Positions 16,607 to 25,616 of a stretch of DNA of 37,895 nucleotides are shown piece after piece. The notes below the pieces were generated by a model, which saw only the letters and a program-made list of their open reading frames with translations, did not search any database and had not been told where the DNA came from. Source of the DNA: Prochloraceae cyanobacterium PL24a_bin.78 (lineage in GTDB: Bacteria; Cyanobacteriota; Cyanobacteriia; Cyanobacteriales; JANQIW01); the NCBI GenBank assembly GCA_028281945.1, contig JANQIW010000053.1, positions 1-37,895 on the forward strand. Direction: 5' to 3'. Position numbers and translations under genes: made by a program. Numbering within the stretch: position 1 is the stretch's first letter; each line of letters begins with the position of its first letter.

Positions 16607-18505
16607 ATGAGTGATTTTCTCTTAAAAATAAGCTGGTTAATACCTCTATATGGATTAATAGGAGCAATTCTTAGTCTGCCGTGGTCAATAGGCATTATCC
16701 GAAAAACAGGGCCTCGGCCAGCAGCATATATAAATCTGTTGATGACGGTATTATCGTTTATTCATGGTACGATCGCATTTAATGCCATTTGGCAACAGGA
16801 ACCGGAAAAAATAGTATTTCACTGGTTAACAATAGCGAATTTAGATTTATCCTTAGCCATTGAACTTTCTCCAGTGAGTCTTGGTGCATTAGAGTTAGTA
16901 ACAGGAATTAGTTTGTTGGTACAACTTTATGCCCTTGGATATTTAGAAAAAGATTGGTCGTTGGCAAGATTCTATGGCTTAATGGGCTTTTTTGAAGCGG
17001 CATTAGGAGGAATAGCCATTAGTGACTCATTGCTCTTAAGCTATGGTCTTCTAGAAATGCTCACTTTGTCAACCTATTTGTTAGTTGGATTTTGGTATGC
17101 CCAACCTTTAGTGGTAACGGCAGCTAGAGATGCTTTTTTAACGAAACGAGTAGGAGACATCATCTTATTAATGGGATTAGTTGCCCTTTCTAGCTATGGA
17201 GAAGGATTGAGCTTTTCAGAGTTAGAAACTTGGGCTTCAAGTCATCCGTTGCCTTCTTTAACGGCTGCTTTATTGGGTTTATCATTGATTGCTGGGCCTA
17301 CTGGTAAATGTGCTCAATTCCCCTTGAGTCTGTGGTTGGATGAAGCCATGGAAGGGCCAAATCCGGCGGGTATTATGCGAAATTCTATTGTGGTTTCTGC
17401 TGGTGCTTATGTTTTGATTAAACTTCAACCTGTATTTACTCTTTCTCCTATATCTTCTGATATTTTAATTATTATCGGCTCCGTAACTGTTTTAGGTGCT
17501 TCTTTAATTGCCCTTGCTCAAATTGATATTAAAAGGGCACTGTGCCATTCTACTAGTGCTTTTTTGGGCTTGGTATTTATTGCAGTGGGATTAGGCCATG
17601 TGGATATTGCCTTGTTGTTATTATTGACTCATGCTATTGGCAAAGCTCTATTGTTTATGAGTGCAGGTTCTATAATTCTTACTACTAGTAACCAAAATAT
17701 CACGGAAATGGGAGGGATTTGGTCAAGAATGCCGGCGACGACTTCAGCTTTTGTGGTGGGTAGTGGGAGTTTAATTGCTTTGATGCCTTTGGGGATTTTT
17801 TGGACGATTCAACGCTGGTTTAATGGTTCCTGGGATGTAGATTGGTGGCTGTTAGGTATTTTAATTTTTCTCAATTTTTTCAATGCTATCAATTTGACTC
17901 GGGTGTTTCGTTTGGTATTTTTAGGGGATCCACAAATGAAAACTCGTAGGGTGGCAGAAGCCCCCTGGCCAATGGCTCTTCCTATGGTAAGTTTGAGTAT
18001 TGTAGCTTTATTAATTCCTCTTGTACCTATGAGATGGCCTCTTTGGTTGGCTTCTACTACTCCTTTAGAAATTTCAGATATACTAGTTGTTCAATTAGCT
18101 ATACCTTTAATAATGTTGTCTGGTTTGATAGGTTGTATTATAGGATTTATAATTAATTTACGCAAAGCATGGGCTAGGCCTACTCATTTCTTGTTAAGGT
18201 TTATTCAAGATTTATTGGCTTATGATTTCTATCTTGATAAAATCTATGGTTTTACTGTGGTTTGGATGGTAGCTACTTTATCTAAGTTGACTAATTGGCT
18301 CGATCGATATGTGGTGGATGGAGTGGTAAATTTAGTAAGTTTAATCACAATTTTTAGTGGCAATACTTTAAAATATAATGTTTCTGGCCAGTCTCAATTT
18401 TATATTTTAACCATGATTGTTGGAGTTACTTTATTAATATGGTTTGTACTCAATGGTCAATATTCTATTATCACTGATTATTGGTCGTCAATTCTTGGTA
18501 ATTGA
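16607..18505 (+). CDS. ndhF4: NDH-1 subunit NdhF of a CO2-uptake complex (NdhF4-type)
   Basis: A 632-residue polytopic membrane subunit of the NuoL/NdhF antiporter-like family in the thylakoid. Around residues 245-270 it has MEGPNPAGIMRNSIVVSAGA where respiratory NdhF1 has a TPVSALIHA-like histidine motif. That divergence marks the CO2-hydrating NDH-1MS-type subunits. The N-terminus has GPRPAAYINLLMTV. It is first in ndhF-ndhD-cup, the layout of both the inducible (F3/D3/CupA) and constitutive (F4/D4/CupB) sets. F4 is preferred because the Cup gene in this cluster is of the short CupB size. An AAGGAA ribosome site precedes the ATG. Confidence 0.8.
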   Translation: MSDFLLKISWLIPLYGLIGAILSLPWSIGIIRKTGPRPAAYINLLMTVLSFIHGTIAFNAIWQQEPEKIVFHWLTIANLDLSLAIELSPVSLGALELVTGISLLVQLYALGYLEKDWSLARFYGLMGFFEAALGGIAISDSLLLSYGLLEMLTLSTYLLVGFWYAQPLVVTAARDAFLTKRVGDIILLMGLVALSSYGEGLSFSELETWASSHPLPSLTAALLGLSLIAGPTGKCAQFPLSLWLDEAMEGPNPAGIMRNSIVVSAGAYVLIKLQPVFTLSPISSDILIIIGSVTVLGASLIALAQIDIKRALCHSTSAFLGLVFIAVGLGHVDIALLLLLTHAIGKALLFMSAGSIILTTSNQNITEMGGIWSRMPATTSAFVVGSGSLIALMPLGIFWTIQRWFNGSWDVDWWLLGILIFLNFFNAINLTRVFRLVFLGDPQMKTRRVAEAPWPMALPMVSLSIVALLIPLVPMRWPLWLASTTPLEISDILVVQLAIPLIMLSGLIGCIIGFIINLRKAWARPTHFLLRFIQDLLAYDFYLDKIYGFTVVWMVATLSKLTNWLDRYVVDGVVNLVSLITIFSGNTLKYNVSGQSQFYILTMIVGVTLLIWFVLNGQYSIITDYWSSILGN

Positions 18506-18660
18506 TGGTAGTTAATATTTATTAATTACTGGTTTTTCTCTATTTTTAAACTGGATTGTCTTGAAAAACTACTGTTAATTATGGATTATCTATTGTTAAT
18601 TATTTTTTTTGGGGTAAAAAAAGTATAGTTTAATTAATTTTTAAAAAGGAAAAAAAGAAG

Positions 18661-20190
18661 ATGTTGAGTGGTTTTATTTTATTACCATTGTTGGGAATTG
18701 TCTTAATTTATTTACCAAGAAAAATTGAATCAAATTCTTCTCGGAATATAGCCTTATTGATTTCATTTGCTGTATTAATTTTAAATATTTTCCTAGGATT
18801 TAAATTCGATCCTAATTTGGGAGAAATTCAATTTAAAGAATATATCTCTTGGATTGATTGGTTAGGTTTAAACTATAGTTTAGGAGTAGATGGTTTATCA
18901 TTTCCTTTGCTATTTTTAAATGGTTTTTTGACATTAATTGCTATCTTTAGTACAAGTAAAGATATTCAACGTCCTCGCTTTTATTATACTTTATTATTGT
19001 TACTAAGTAGTGGAGTAGCAGGAGCATTTTTAGCTCAAAACTTGTTATTATTTTTCCTTTTCTACGAGCTTGAAATTGTACCTTTGTATTTTTTAATTGC
19101 TATTTGGGGAGGAAATAGACGAGGCTATGCTGCTATGAAATTTCTCTTATACACAGCAGTTTCAGGATTTTTAGTATTAATCTCATTTTTAGGGTTAGTT
19201 TGGTTATCAGAAAGTTCTGGTTTTGAATATGAATCTTTACGAAATACAGCATTACCATTAGCAACTCAAGTATCTTTGTTAATTCCATTATTAGTCGGTT
19301 TAGGTATTAAAATACCTGTTTTTCCTTTTCATACTTGGTTGCCAGATGCCCACGTTGAAGCTTCAACACCTGTTTCTCTCTTATTAGCGGGAGTTTTATT
19401 GAAATTAGGCACTTATGGTTTGTTAAGATTTGGTGTAGGTTTATTTTTAGATGCTTGGATAACTTTATCACCTTGGTTAGCAACTTTGGCAGCAATTAGT
19501 GCTTTGTATGGTGCATCTTGTGCCATTACCCAAAAGGATATGAAAAAAGTGGTAGCTTTTTCGTCTATCTCTCACATGGCTTACATTCTTTTGGCTACGG
19601 CGGCTACTACTGAATTAAGCATAGCTGCTGCTATACTACAAATGATTGCCCATGGTTTGATTTCTGCTTTATTATTCTTGCTGGTAGGTGTGGTTTATAG
19701 GAAAACTGGTAGTCGAGATGTGGATTTTTTACGAGGTTTGCTGAATCCTCAAAAGGGTTTACCTGTGACTGGGAGTTTGATGATTTTAGGGGTGATGGCA
19801 AGCGCGGGTATTCCTGGGATGGTGGGTTTTATCTCTGAGTTTTTGGTATTTAGAGGTAGTTTTCCTGTGTTTACGATTCAAACTCTTTTGTGTCTGATTG
19901 CTAGCGGTTTGACTGCGGTATATTTCTTGTTGATGATTAATCGAGTATTCTTTGGCAGGTTAACTCCTGAGTTAACTGATTTACCTAGGGTATTATGGAG
20001 TGAAAGAATTCCGGCTATTATTCTCAGTTTATCTATTGTTACTTTAGGAATTATTCCTAATTTAATGGTGCGATGGAGTGTGTCTGAAACTAGTATGTTA
20101 TTGATTAACCAAGAAAATATTGTCAGTATGAATATGTCTGATGCTTCTAATCTTAATCAATCATTTTTTGAGTCTTCTATGATTCAATAA
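18661..20190 (+). CDS. ndhD4: NDH-1 subunit NdhD of a CO2-uptake complex (NdhD4-type)
   Basis: A 509-residue NuoM/NdhD-family membrane subunit with many hydrophobic helices. Motifs include LLFFLFYELEIVPLYFLIAI with its conserved acidic residues in the proton path, FPFHTWLPDAHVEASTPVSL near residues 221-240, and KKVVAFSSISHMAYILLA. It partners NdhF of this operon in coupling electron flow and proton pumping to CO2 hydration by the Cup protein. It starts 155 bases after ndhF, with AAGGA upstream. D4 versus D3 rests on the cluster partner and is less certain than the NdhD call itself. Confidence 0.82.
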   Translation: MLSGFILLPLLGIVLIYLPRKIESNSSRNIALLISFAVLILNIFLGFKFDPNLGEIQFKEYISWIDWLGLNYSLGVDGLSFPLLFLNGFLTLIAIFSTSKDIQRPRFYYTLLLLLSSGVAGAFLAQNLLLFFLFYELEIVPLYFLIAIWGGNRRGYAAMKFLLYTAVSGFLVLISFLGLVWLSESSGFEYESLRNTALPLATQVSLLIPLLVGLGIKIPVFPFHTWLPDAHVEASTPVSLLLAGVLLKLGTYGLLRFGVGLFLDAWITLSPWLATLAAISALYGASCAITQKDMKKVVAFSSISHMAYILLATAATTELSIAAAILQMIAHGLISALLFLLVGVVYRKTGSRDVDFLRGLLNPQKGLPVTGSLMILGVMASAGIPGMVGFISEFLVFRGSFPVFTIQTLLCLIASGLTAVYFLLMINRVFFGRLTPELTDLPRVLWSERIPAIILSLSIVTLGIIPNLMVRWSVSETSMLLINQENIVSMNMSDASNLNQSFFESSMIQ

Positions 20191-20421
20191 TTAAAATTAA
20201 ATTAGACTTGTTTTTATTAATTTTTTGATTTAATTAGTTCTAGTATGGGTTTTTAATTGGGTTTTTGAAAATGAAAGAGGATTTATCTGTATTTAATTTA
20301 TTTATTTTATCTCTTTATTGTCTTAATTTCTCAAGATAAGTTTTGATTTTATTAATTACTTTTGAGAAAAATAGTTTAATGATTAACTCATGTTGTAAAA
20401 TATTTTGGTAAAAAATTTGTT

Positions 20422-21552
20422 ATGTTAACTTCAAAATTAGAACCTTCTAAGCATCCTTTAGCTGAATACATTCATCGTTTAGAATCTGGTGAGGCTTTAC
20501 TTAAGGATTCTCCTGAAAATGTAGTGGAGGTTGTGGGTATTCTGAAAAGTTATGGTGTGGTTTTGGATGCTTATTCTAACAATCTTAATTATATTGCAGA
20601 ACATCAATTTTTACGACTTTTCCCGTTTTTTAAATATTTTAATGGAGAGTTTTCTTTTCCTAAATTACTAAGGTTTTGGTGGCACGATCGAATTAATTAT
20701 GAATATGCGGAATATTGTATGAAATCAATGTTTTGGCATGGAGGTGGAGGCTTAGATGCTTATTTAGATACCCCTGAATTTGTGGAAGCTGCTAAACAAG
20801 TTATTCAAGCTAAGTTTAAAAATAATTTTTTGATGTTAGCTTTAGATAAGGCTTTCCCTGATTTTTGGGTTGAACAAATGCGTGTGATGTCTTATTATAG
20901 CGGTTTAGGGCAATTTTGGCGGGTTATGAGTGATATTTTTATCAGTTTATCCGATCGTTATGATAGAGGAAAAATAAAATCTATTCCCAATGTTGTTCAA
21001 CATATCTTAGATGGTTTGGTTACTGATGCAGCTAAACCTATTATTTATGAGTTAAGAATTCGAGATAAAGTCTATGAAATTATTCCAAAATCCTCTAGTA
21101 TAACCTTTTTATCTGATACAGGTGTGCCTTATGTGGAGGCTATTTTCTTCAGAGGAACGCCATTCTTGGGAACAGTTTCTTTTAATGCCCAAGCTTATCA
21201 AATTTCTTATGATCAAGCAATGTTTACTTATGGGGCTTTGTATGCGGATCCATTACCAATTGGTGGTGCGGGAATTCCTCCTACCCTTTTAATGCACGAT
21301 ATGAGGCATTTTATTCCTGATTATTTACAAAAGATTTTTGACGAAAGTACCCGAAAAGGTGGTGATTTATTGGTACAAATCTGCGAAACTTTCCAAAAGT
21401 CTATGTTTTGCGTGACTACTGCTGCTATTCAAGGTTTAGCACCTTATCCTTTAAATACTAAAAATCTTGATGAACAACGTGCAAATCGTGCTTATTTGGA
21501 AGGTTGGATGAATCGTTTCCTTACTTCTCGTTTGCTTAATGCTAATAGTTGA
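20422..21552 (+). CDS. cupB: CO2 hydration protein CupB/ChpX
   Basis: A 376-residue Cup/Chp protein, the peripheral subunit that converts CO2 to bicarbonate on the NDH-1MS/MS' complexes. Family landmarks are VVEVVGILKSYGVVLDAY, FPFFKYFNGE, the WWHDRINYEYAEYC block with His88 and Arg90 as plausible metal-site residues, FWHGGGGLDAYLD and YYSGLGQFWRVMSD. About 375 residues fits CupB (ChpX); CupA (ChpY) is usually near 430-440. It closes ndhF-ndhD-cup and is followed by an intrinsic terminator. Confidence 0.85.
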   Translation: MLTSKLEPSKHPLAEYIHRLESGEALLKDSPENVVEVVGILKSYGVVLDAYSNNLNYIAEHQFLRLFPFFKYFNGEFSFPKLLRFWWHDRINYEYAEYCMKSMFWHGGGGLDAYLDTPEFVEAAKQVIQAKFKNNFLMLALDKAFPDFWVEQMRVMSYYSGLGQFWRVMSDIFISLSDRYDRGKIKSIPNVVQHILDGLVTDAAKPIIYELRIRDKVYEIIPKSSSITFLSDTGVPYVEAIFFRGTPFLGTVSFNAQAYQISYDQAMFTYGALYADPLPIGGAGIPPTLLMHDMRHFIPDYLQKIFDESTRKGGDLLVQICETFQKSMFCVTTAAIQGLAPYPLNTKNLDEQRANRAYLEGWMNRFLTSRLLNANS

Positions 21553-21589
21553 AATTATTTTTGGCTTTTTTATAATTTAGTTTGAAGGG

Positions 21590-21627
21590 AAAGGGTATTT
21601 GATGGTTTCTTATCCCTTTTCTTTTTG
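21590..21627 (+). terminator. Intrinsic terminator after cupB
   Basis: AAAGGG (21590-21595) pairs with CCCTTT (21614-21619), followed by TCTTTTT, about 40 bases after the cupB stop. Confidence 0.75.
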
Positions 21628-21772
21628 ATTCTATTTTGATTCAAACAAAGATTTTGGTAACTCTGATTGACGAATAATAGATTGTAATAATCAATTTGTC
21701 TTTAATAATGATAGAGTTAAAAAATTCCAAATCTAGGATAATTAACCACAATTTATTCTACCCATCCTAGAT

Positions 21773-21891
21773 TAAGTAATAAGAAATAAGTAATAAGTAA
21801 TAAGATTACTAAATTCTTCCTTGTCTCCCTTGTCTTCCTTGTCTCCCTTGTCTCAAGAAACTCCCATTCTCCCCATTCTCCTCATTCTCCA
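21773..21891. repeat. Composite short tandem repeats downstream of cupB
   Basis: Three tandem blocks are stacked in an otherwise gene-free 430-bp stretch: about four imperfect TAAGTAA heptamers (21773-21804), four CCTTGTCTY nonamers (21819-21854), and CCCATTCTC-like nonamers (about 21862-21890). Such short tandem repeats are common in cyanobacterial intergenic DNA. They are not CRISPR: there are no spacers. Confidence 0.8.
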
Positions 21892-21981
21892 CGAAGGTGT
21901 CTATCACTATTATGGGAAAAACGATTAAATCCATGTTGTGAGAGAATTTTACAAACTTATTTAGCTGATAAGATTTCAAAT

Positions 21982-22212
21982 CTACCCAATAGCTATCTCC
22001 AATTTGGTAATCAAAATTTCACTGTATAAGGGATTGGCTATTTCTTTTGGGGTGGTGGTTTCTAAGAATAATTCTAAGGCTTCTTTTAGATTCCCTTTAG
22101 CTTCTTCTACAGTTGTGTCTTGACTTGCGATGTCTAATTCTGGGCAAAGTGAAACATATAAATTCCCTTCTTTTGCGATAATTTTGGTAAATTTTTGGGT
22201 TTTTTCGATCAT
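21982..22212 (-). CDS. HicB-like antitoxin, no adjacent HicA
   Basis: A 76-residue HicB-family protein. The partial RNase-H-like fold is seen in KIIAKEGNLYVSLCPELDIA, QDTTVEEAKGNLKEALELFL and the short C-terminal strand. The usual HicA toxin (a 60-80 residue double-stranded RNA-binding protein) is on neither side: downstream is the repeat region and cupB terminator, upstream the caspase-GUN4 gene. It may be a solitary regulator or the remnant of a module. No C-terminal DNA-binding domain is present. Confidence 0.75.
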   Translation of the reverse strand: MIEKTQKFTKIIAKEGNLYVSLCPELDIASQDTTVEEAKGNLKEALELFLETTTPKEIANPLYSEILITKLEIAIG

Positions 22213-22278
22213 TTTAATTTTTTATTTTTACTATTATATTACTTTAATTCTCTCTATTAAAATATATTTTTTAATACT

Positions 22279-23715
22279 TTATATATTGCACTCAAGTGTA
22301 CGTAAGAATAAAAGATCTAAATATCCTGCCCATGCTTCCCAAGTATCCCAAGCCGGGAGATGTCCTTTAGGTGCGGTAGTATTAAATATATATAAGTTAT
22401 AAGGAAGATAGTTACTCAAATGATTTTCAGTACCTTTTTTCCATCCTACAGTGATAGCATAACGCCTATATGTTTTGATATCCCGCTCATAATCCCATTC
22501 ACCTATCATACCACCAGATTTGCGATAAATATCTCTTTGGATGCTATATCCAAAATGATTGTCTGAATATTCTATCCATAATTGATCTATAATACTTAAA
22601 TCAACACAAGCCAACTTTTTTATTTCCTCTCTTTCTAACCAATTAGAATTATCTTTGTCTCCTGCTTTAAGTATTAATTGGGCAGTTAATCCATCAGCTT
22701 TGCGAAAATCTTTTGCGGCTAATGCATTTCTTAAGGGAGTATAATCTATTCTGGTAGCTGAAGAGAATAGATTTTGAGGAATGTTTAGTTGTGAGTTTGC
22801 TGGTGGTGGAGGATTGTTAGGGGTTGGATTAACAATAACTGGAGGAGTTTCTCTTGGTGGTGGAGGATTGTTAGGGGTTGGATTAAGTGAATACTCTCCT
22901 AAGATAGAATTAGAACTCCAGGGAATTTGAGAATCAGGATAAATAGAGGATTTTTTCGCATTTATCACATCTTTTCTAACTCTTCTAAACATCAAATCAA
23001 TATCTAAATTAGGTGTTTTTATGTGATTTAATAAATAAGTAGTAAAAATCCCATTTCTACCTTGACCATCGTAGGCATATTCTCCTGGTGCTGCGGCATA
23101 AGCAATATATGTACCTTGCCCTGCTTCCACAGTAACTAAACCTCTTTGAATAGATCTCCAGCTTCGAGTAAAATGATTATTCCTACAAGCATCTAAAATT
23201 ACAATATTAATTTTATTTTGAGCGTCTTCTAATGCACCTAAAATTTTCCCTAAAGGTACACTTTCATATCTTAAATCTTGGTTTCTTTTTAGTTTTGCTT
23301 CTACTGGAACTAAATAATTTTCATTTTGATATTGGATTCCATGTCCTGCAAAAAATAATAAATCTGTACCTTTTTCTCTTTTGAGACGATCAGCAAACCT
23401 TTCTATAGTCTCTTCCATCTGAGGTAAGTTAGCATTTTTTAGTAAAATAACCTCAAAACCTAATTCCCTCAAAGTCTTAGACATATCATCAGCATCGTTA
23501 GTTGGATTAGCCAAATTCCCAGCAAATTCATAATTACTATTACCAATGACTAATGCTAAACGCTTTTCTTCCCGTTGTAAATTTTGAGATAAAGCTGGTT
23601 GTATATGAAATGGGCTAACAAGATTATGAAATTTGATTTCTATAATATGATTTAATACTACAATAACTATTGCTGTAGCAAGAAATATTATGCCTGTTTT
23701 CTTTAGTGTCTTCAT
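22279..23715 (-). CDS. Caspase-homologue (peptidase C14) fused to GUN4 domain
   Basis: A 478-residue multidomain protein. Residues about 7-25 form a hydrophobic signal or membrane anchor, putting the rest outside the membrane or in the lumen. Residues about 50-275 are a caspase-like (orthocaspase/metacaspase) domain starting KRLALVIGNSNYE, with catalytic His125 in FFAGHG and Cys177 in ILDACRNN, both intact. A Pro-rich linker holds two NPTPNNPPPP repeats (278-305). Residues about 323-465 are a GUN4 domain (LRNALAAKDFRKADGLTAQL, IDQLWIEYSDNHFGYSIQ). GUN4 binds porphyrins and activates Mg-chelatase, or serves as a sensor when fused. Tetrapyrrole-linked protease control is inference. It has its own promoter region and no operon partner. 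Confidence 0.9.
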   Translation of the reverse strand: MKTLKKTGIIFLATAIVIVVLNHIIEIKFHNLVSPFHIQPALSQNLQREEKRLALVIGNSNYEFAGNLANPTNDADDMSKTLRELGFEVILLKNANLPQMEETIERFADRLKREKGTDLLFFAGHGIQYQNENYLVPVEAKLKRNQDLRYESVPLGKILGALEDAQNKINIVILDACRNNHFTRSWRSIQRGLVTVEAGQGTYIAYAAAPGEYAYDGQGRNGIFTTYLLNHIKTPNLDIDLMFRRVRKDVINAKKSSIYPDSQIPWSSNSILGEYSLNPTPNNPPPPRETPPVIVNPTPNNPPPPANSQLNIPQNLFSSATRIDYTPLRNALAAKDFRKADGLTAQLILKAGDKDNSNWLEREEIKKLACVDLSIIDQLWIEYSDNHFGYSIQRDIYRKSGGMIGEWDYERDIKTYRRYAITVGWKKGTENHLSNYLPYNLYIFNTTAPKGHLPAWDTWEAWAGYLDLLFLRTLECNI

Positions 23716-23980
23716 TTTGAATAGATTAAATAAAAAAAGATTGGTGATTTTATCATTATAGAATAATATGTTAGCGTTGAGACAATGGAGAAGGAATAAA
23801 AGAATGTCCCATGGTCACTTGATTTTTGTCTAATTAATTTTATTATAAATATATGACCCCAAAAAGAGATAATAAGCATAATATTTCATAAAATATTCTC
23901 ATAGAAAATGAAAGGTAGAAATGCACCACCTTCATAAAATCGCGCTAAGATGATATAGCATAAAACCGTCTTAGGAGAAA

Positions 23981-24334
23981 ATGAAGCCAGAATCATTACT
24001 AACAGAAGTAATCTTGACAAATACCCGCCAATCCTTGGGAAAAATAGAATTAGACTGGATGCCTCAACCAGGTAACTATATAGAATTCGATGGTAATACG
24101 TACGCAGTATTAGAGCGTCATCATCACTACCAATATAAAATTGGTGGCTATCATTTGCATAAAATGTCTCTCTATGTTCAAAAAAGCCGCAAACCAACAG
24201 AAAGAAGTTTAATCGATGGGCGTTGGGTAATTGGTGATTCTAATTGTAAATTCAATGCCCGATCGGAAATTTTTAGATGTGCTGTCAATCCTGAAGGTCC
24301 TTGTGAGGGCTGTCGTTATTATGAGTTTATATAA
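23981..24334 (+). CDS. Conserved cyanobacterial protein, DUF6464-like
   Basis: A 117-residue soluble protein. The N-terminal half is beta-rich (SLGKIELDWMPQPGNYIEFD, then YAVLERHHHYQYKIGGYHLH). The C-terminus is cysteine-rich (GDSNCKFNARSEIFRCAVNP, then GPCEGCRYYEF), with four cysteines that could bind a metal or form disulfides. The C-terminal pattern matches proteins I know as DUF6464, found across cyanobacteria. Function unknown. It starts 266 bases upstream-divergent from the caspase-GUN4 gene and converges with fmt. Confidence 0.75.
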   Translation: MKPESLLTEVILTNTRQSLGKIELDWMPQPGNYIEFDGNTYAVLERHHHYQYKIGGYHLHKMSLYVQKSRKPTERSLIDGRWVIGDSNCKFNARSEIFRCAVNPEGPCEGCRYYEFI

Positions 24335-24382
24335 TCTCTTGCAATTATTATTCTTTTTATTGAGATTTTCTGGTTAAAATAG

Positions 24383-25384
24383 TTAATTTTTAGTAAAAAT
24401 CTCACCCACTGACAGACGCATACCATTAACAAAATCCCAACCTGCTTGAGGGCGTTTCCCTGCTAACTGCACTTCCCGTAGTAGCAATAAGCCTTCTCCA
24501 GTTTGGAGAATTGGACCAAATTTTTTAAGATTACTAACAATTTCACCAGGATTCCCTGTCAAAGAGGATAAATTTTCCCATTGATTCTGGATAATTTGAT
24601 ATTCTGGAGGTAATTGAGACCAATATTTTTCTCCCAAGGGAGTGGTTGCCATAATTTTTATAGATTTATCTCGAAAGGAAGCTACACAATTTGGATAAAA
24701 TCCTCTAACTTTATTATGAATTTCCCAAGCACTATGATTCCAATCTATAGCAAAATCAGATTTTTGAATCAAAGGTGCATAATTTGCTAATTCATTATCT
24801 TGAGAAATAGAGTTAATTTCTTGTTTTTCTAACTTAAAAATAGTTTCTATTAATAAATCTCCTCCTTTTTCTGCCAGAATTTCTGCTATTTGATGGGCAT
24901 TATCTAATAATCCTATCGGTGTAAAATATTTAAGTAACATATCCCCAGTATCTAATCCTTCATCCATTAACATGGTAGTAATACCAGTTTCAGTTTCACC
25001 ATTATGAATGCTCCACTGAATAGGCGCGGCACCGCGATATTGAGGTAAAATGGAACCATGAACATTAATACAACCTAATTTAGGCATATCAAGGATTTGT
25101 TTGGATAAAATTTGCCCATAGGCAACTACGACAAAAACATCTGCATTGGCTTCTGTAAGTAGGTTAAGGGTTTCAGTGTGTTTTTTGATTCGCTTCGGTT
25201 GCCACACTGGTAAGTTATTTTTTAGAGCTATTTTTTTCACTGCTGAAGGGATTAATTGTTTACCTCTTCCTCTGGGTTTATCTGGTTGAGTTACGGCAGC
25301 AATTACTTCTATAGATGGATTTTGAATTAATTTTTCTAGTGTTGGTACGGCAAATTGGGGTGTTCCAAAAAATATTACTTTCAT
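24383..25384 (-). CDS. fmt: Methionyl-tRNA formyltransferase
   Basis: A 333-residue enzyme that formylates initiator Met-tRNA using 10-formyltetrahydrofolate. The N-terminal [19 protein letters not shown], the [10 protein letters not shown] loop, the catalytic [20 protein letters not shown] block and [12 protein letters not shown] are all present. The C-terminal tRNA-contact domain (ending [19 protein letters not shown]) is complete. Length is normal. It converges with the DUF6464-like gene, with only 48 bases between stops, and is divergent from sdhA. Confidence 0.97.
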   Translation of the reverse strand: MKVIFFGTPQFAVPTLEKLIQNPSIEVIAAVTQPDKPRGRGKQLIPSAVKKIALKNNLPVWQPKRIKKHTETLNLLTEANADVFVVVAYGQILSKQILDMPKLGCINVHGSILPQYRGAAPIQWSIHNGETETGITTMLMDEGLDTGDMLLKYFTPIGLLDNAHQIAEILAEKGGDLLIETIFKLEKQEINSISQDNELANYAPLIQKSDFAIDWNHSAWEIHNKVRGFYPNCVASFRDKSIKIMATTPLGEKYWSQLPPEYQIIQNQWENLSSLTGNPGEIVSNLKKFGPILQTGEGLLLLREVQLAGKRPQAGWDFVNGMRLSVGEIFTKN

Positions 25385-25616
25385 TTATTTATTTTTTAGT
25401 ATTTATATTTTTTTTAATAAAAACTACCATATAAAATTATTTAAACTTAAATGGATATCTTTATCTTTCTACTTTCTAATTATATATTATAGCTCTTAGC
25501 TGATACTTAATGGCTTATTTCTGAAATAAACATTTATTAATAATTCAAAGCAAAAGGGATGGCCATTATACATTAAAATAGGGAAAAATCCCATCAGAGT
25601 AACTATCAAAGTAATA

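Noticed and set aside
16607..21552. Inducible NDH-1MS set (ndhF3-ndhD3-cupA)
   Set aside because: The Cup protein is about 376 residues, close to CupB/ChpX and shorter than typical CupA. The call remains provisional, since subunit paralogues are similar.
21773..21891. Possible CRISPR array
   Set aside because: The repeats are 7-9 bp and contiguous, without unique spacers or cas genes. They are tandem microsatellite-type repeats.
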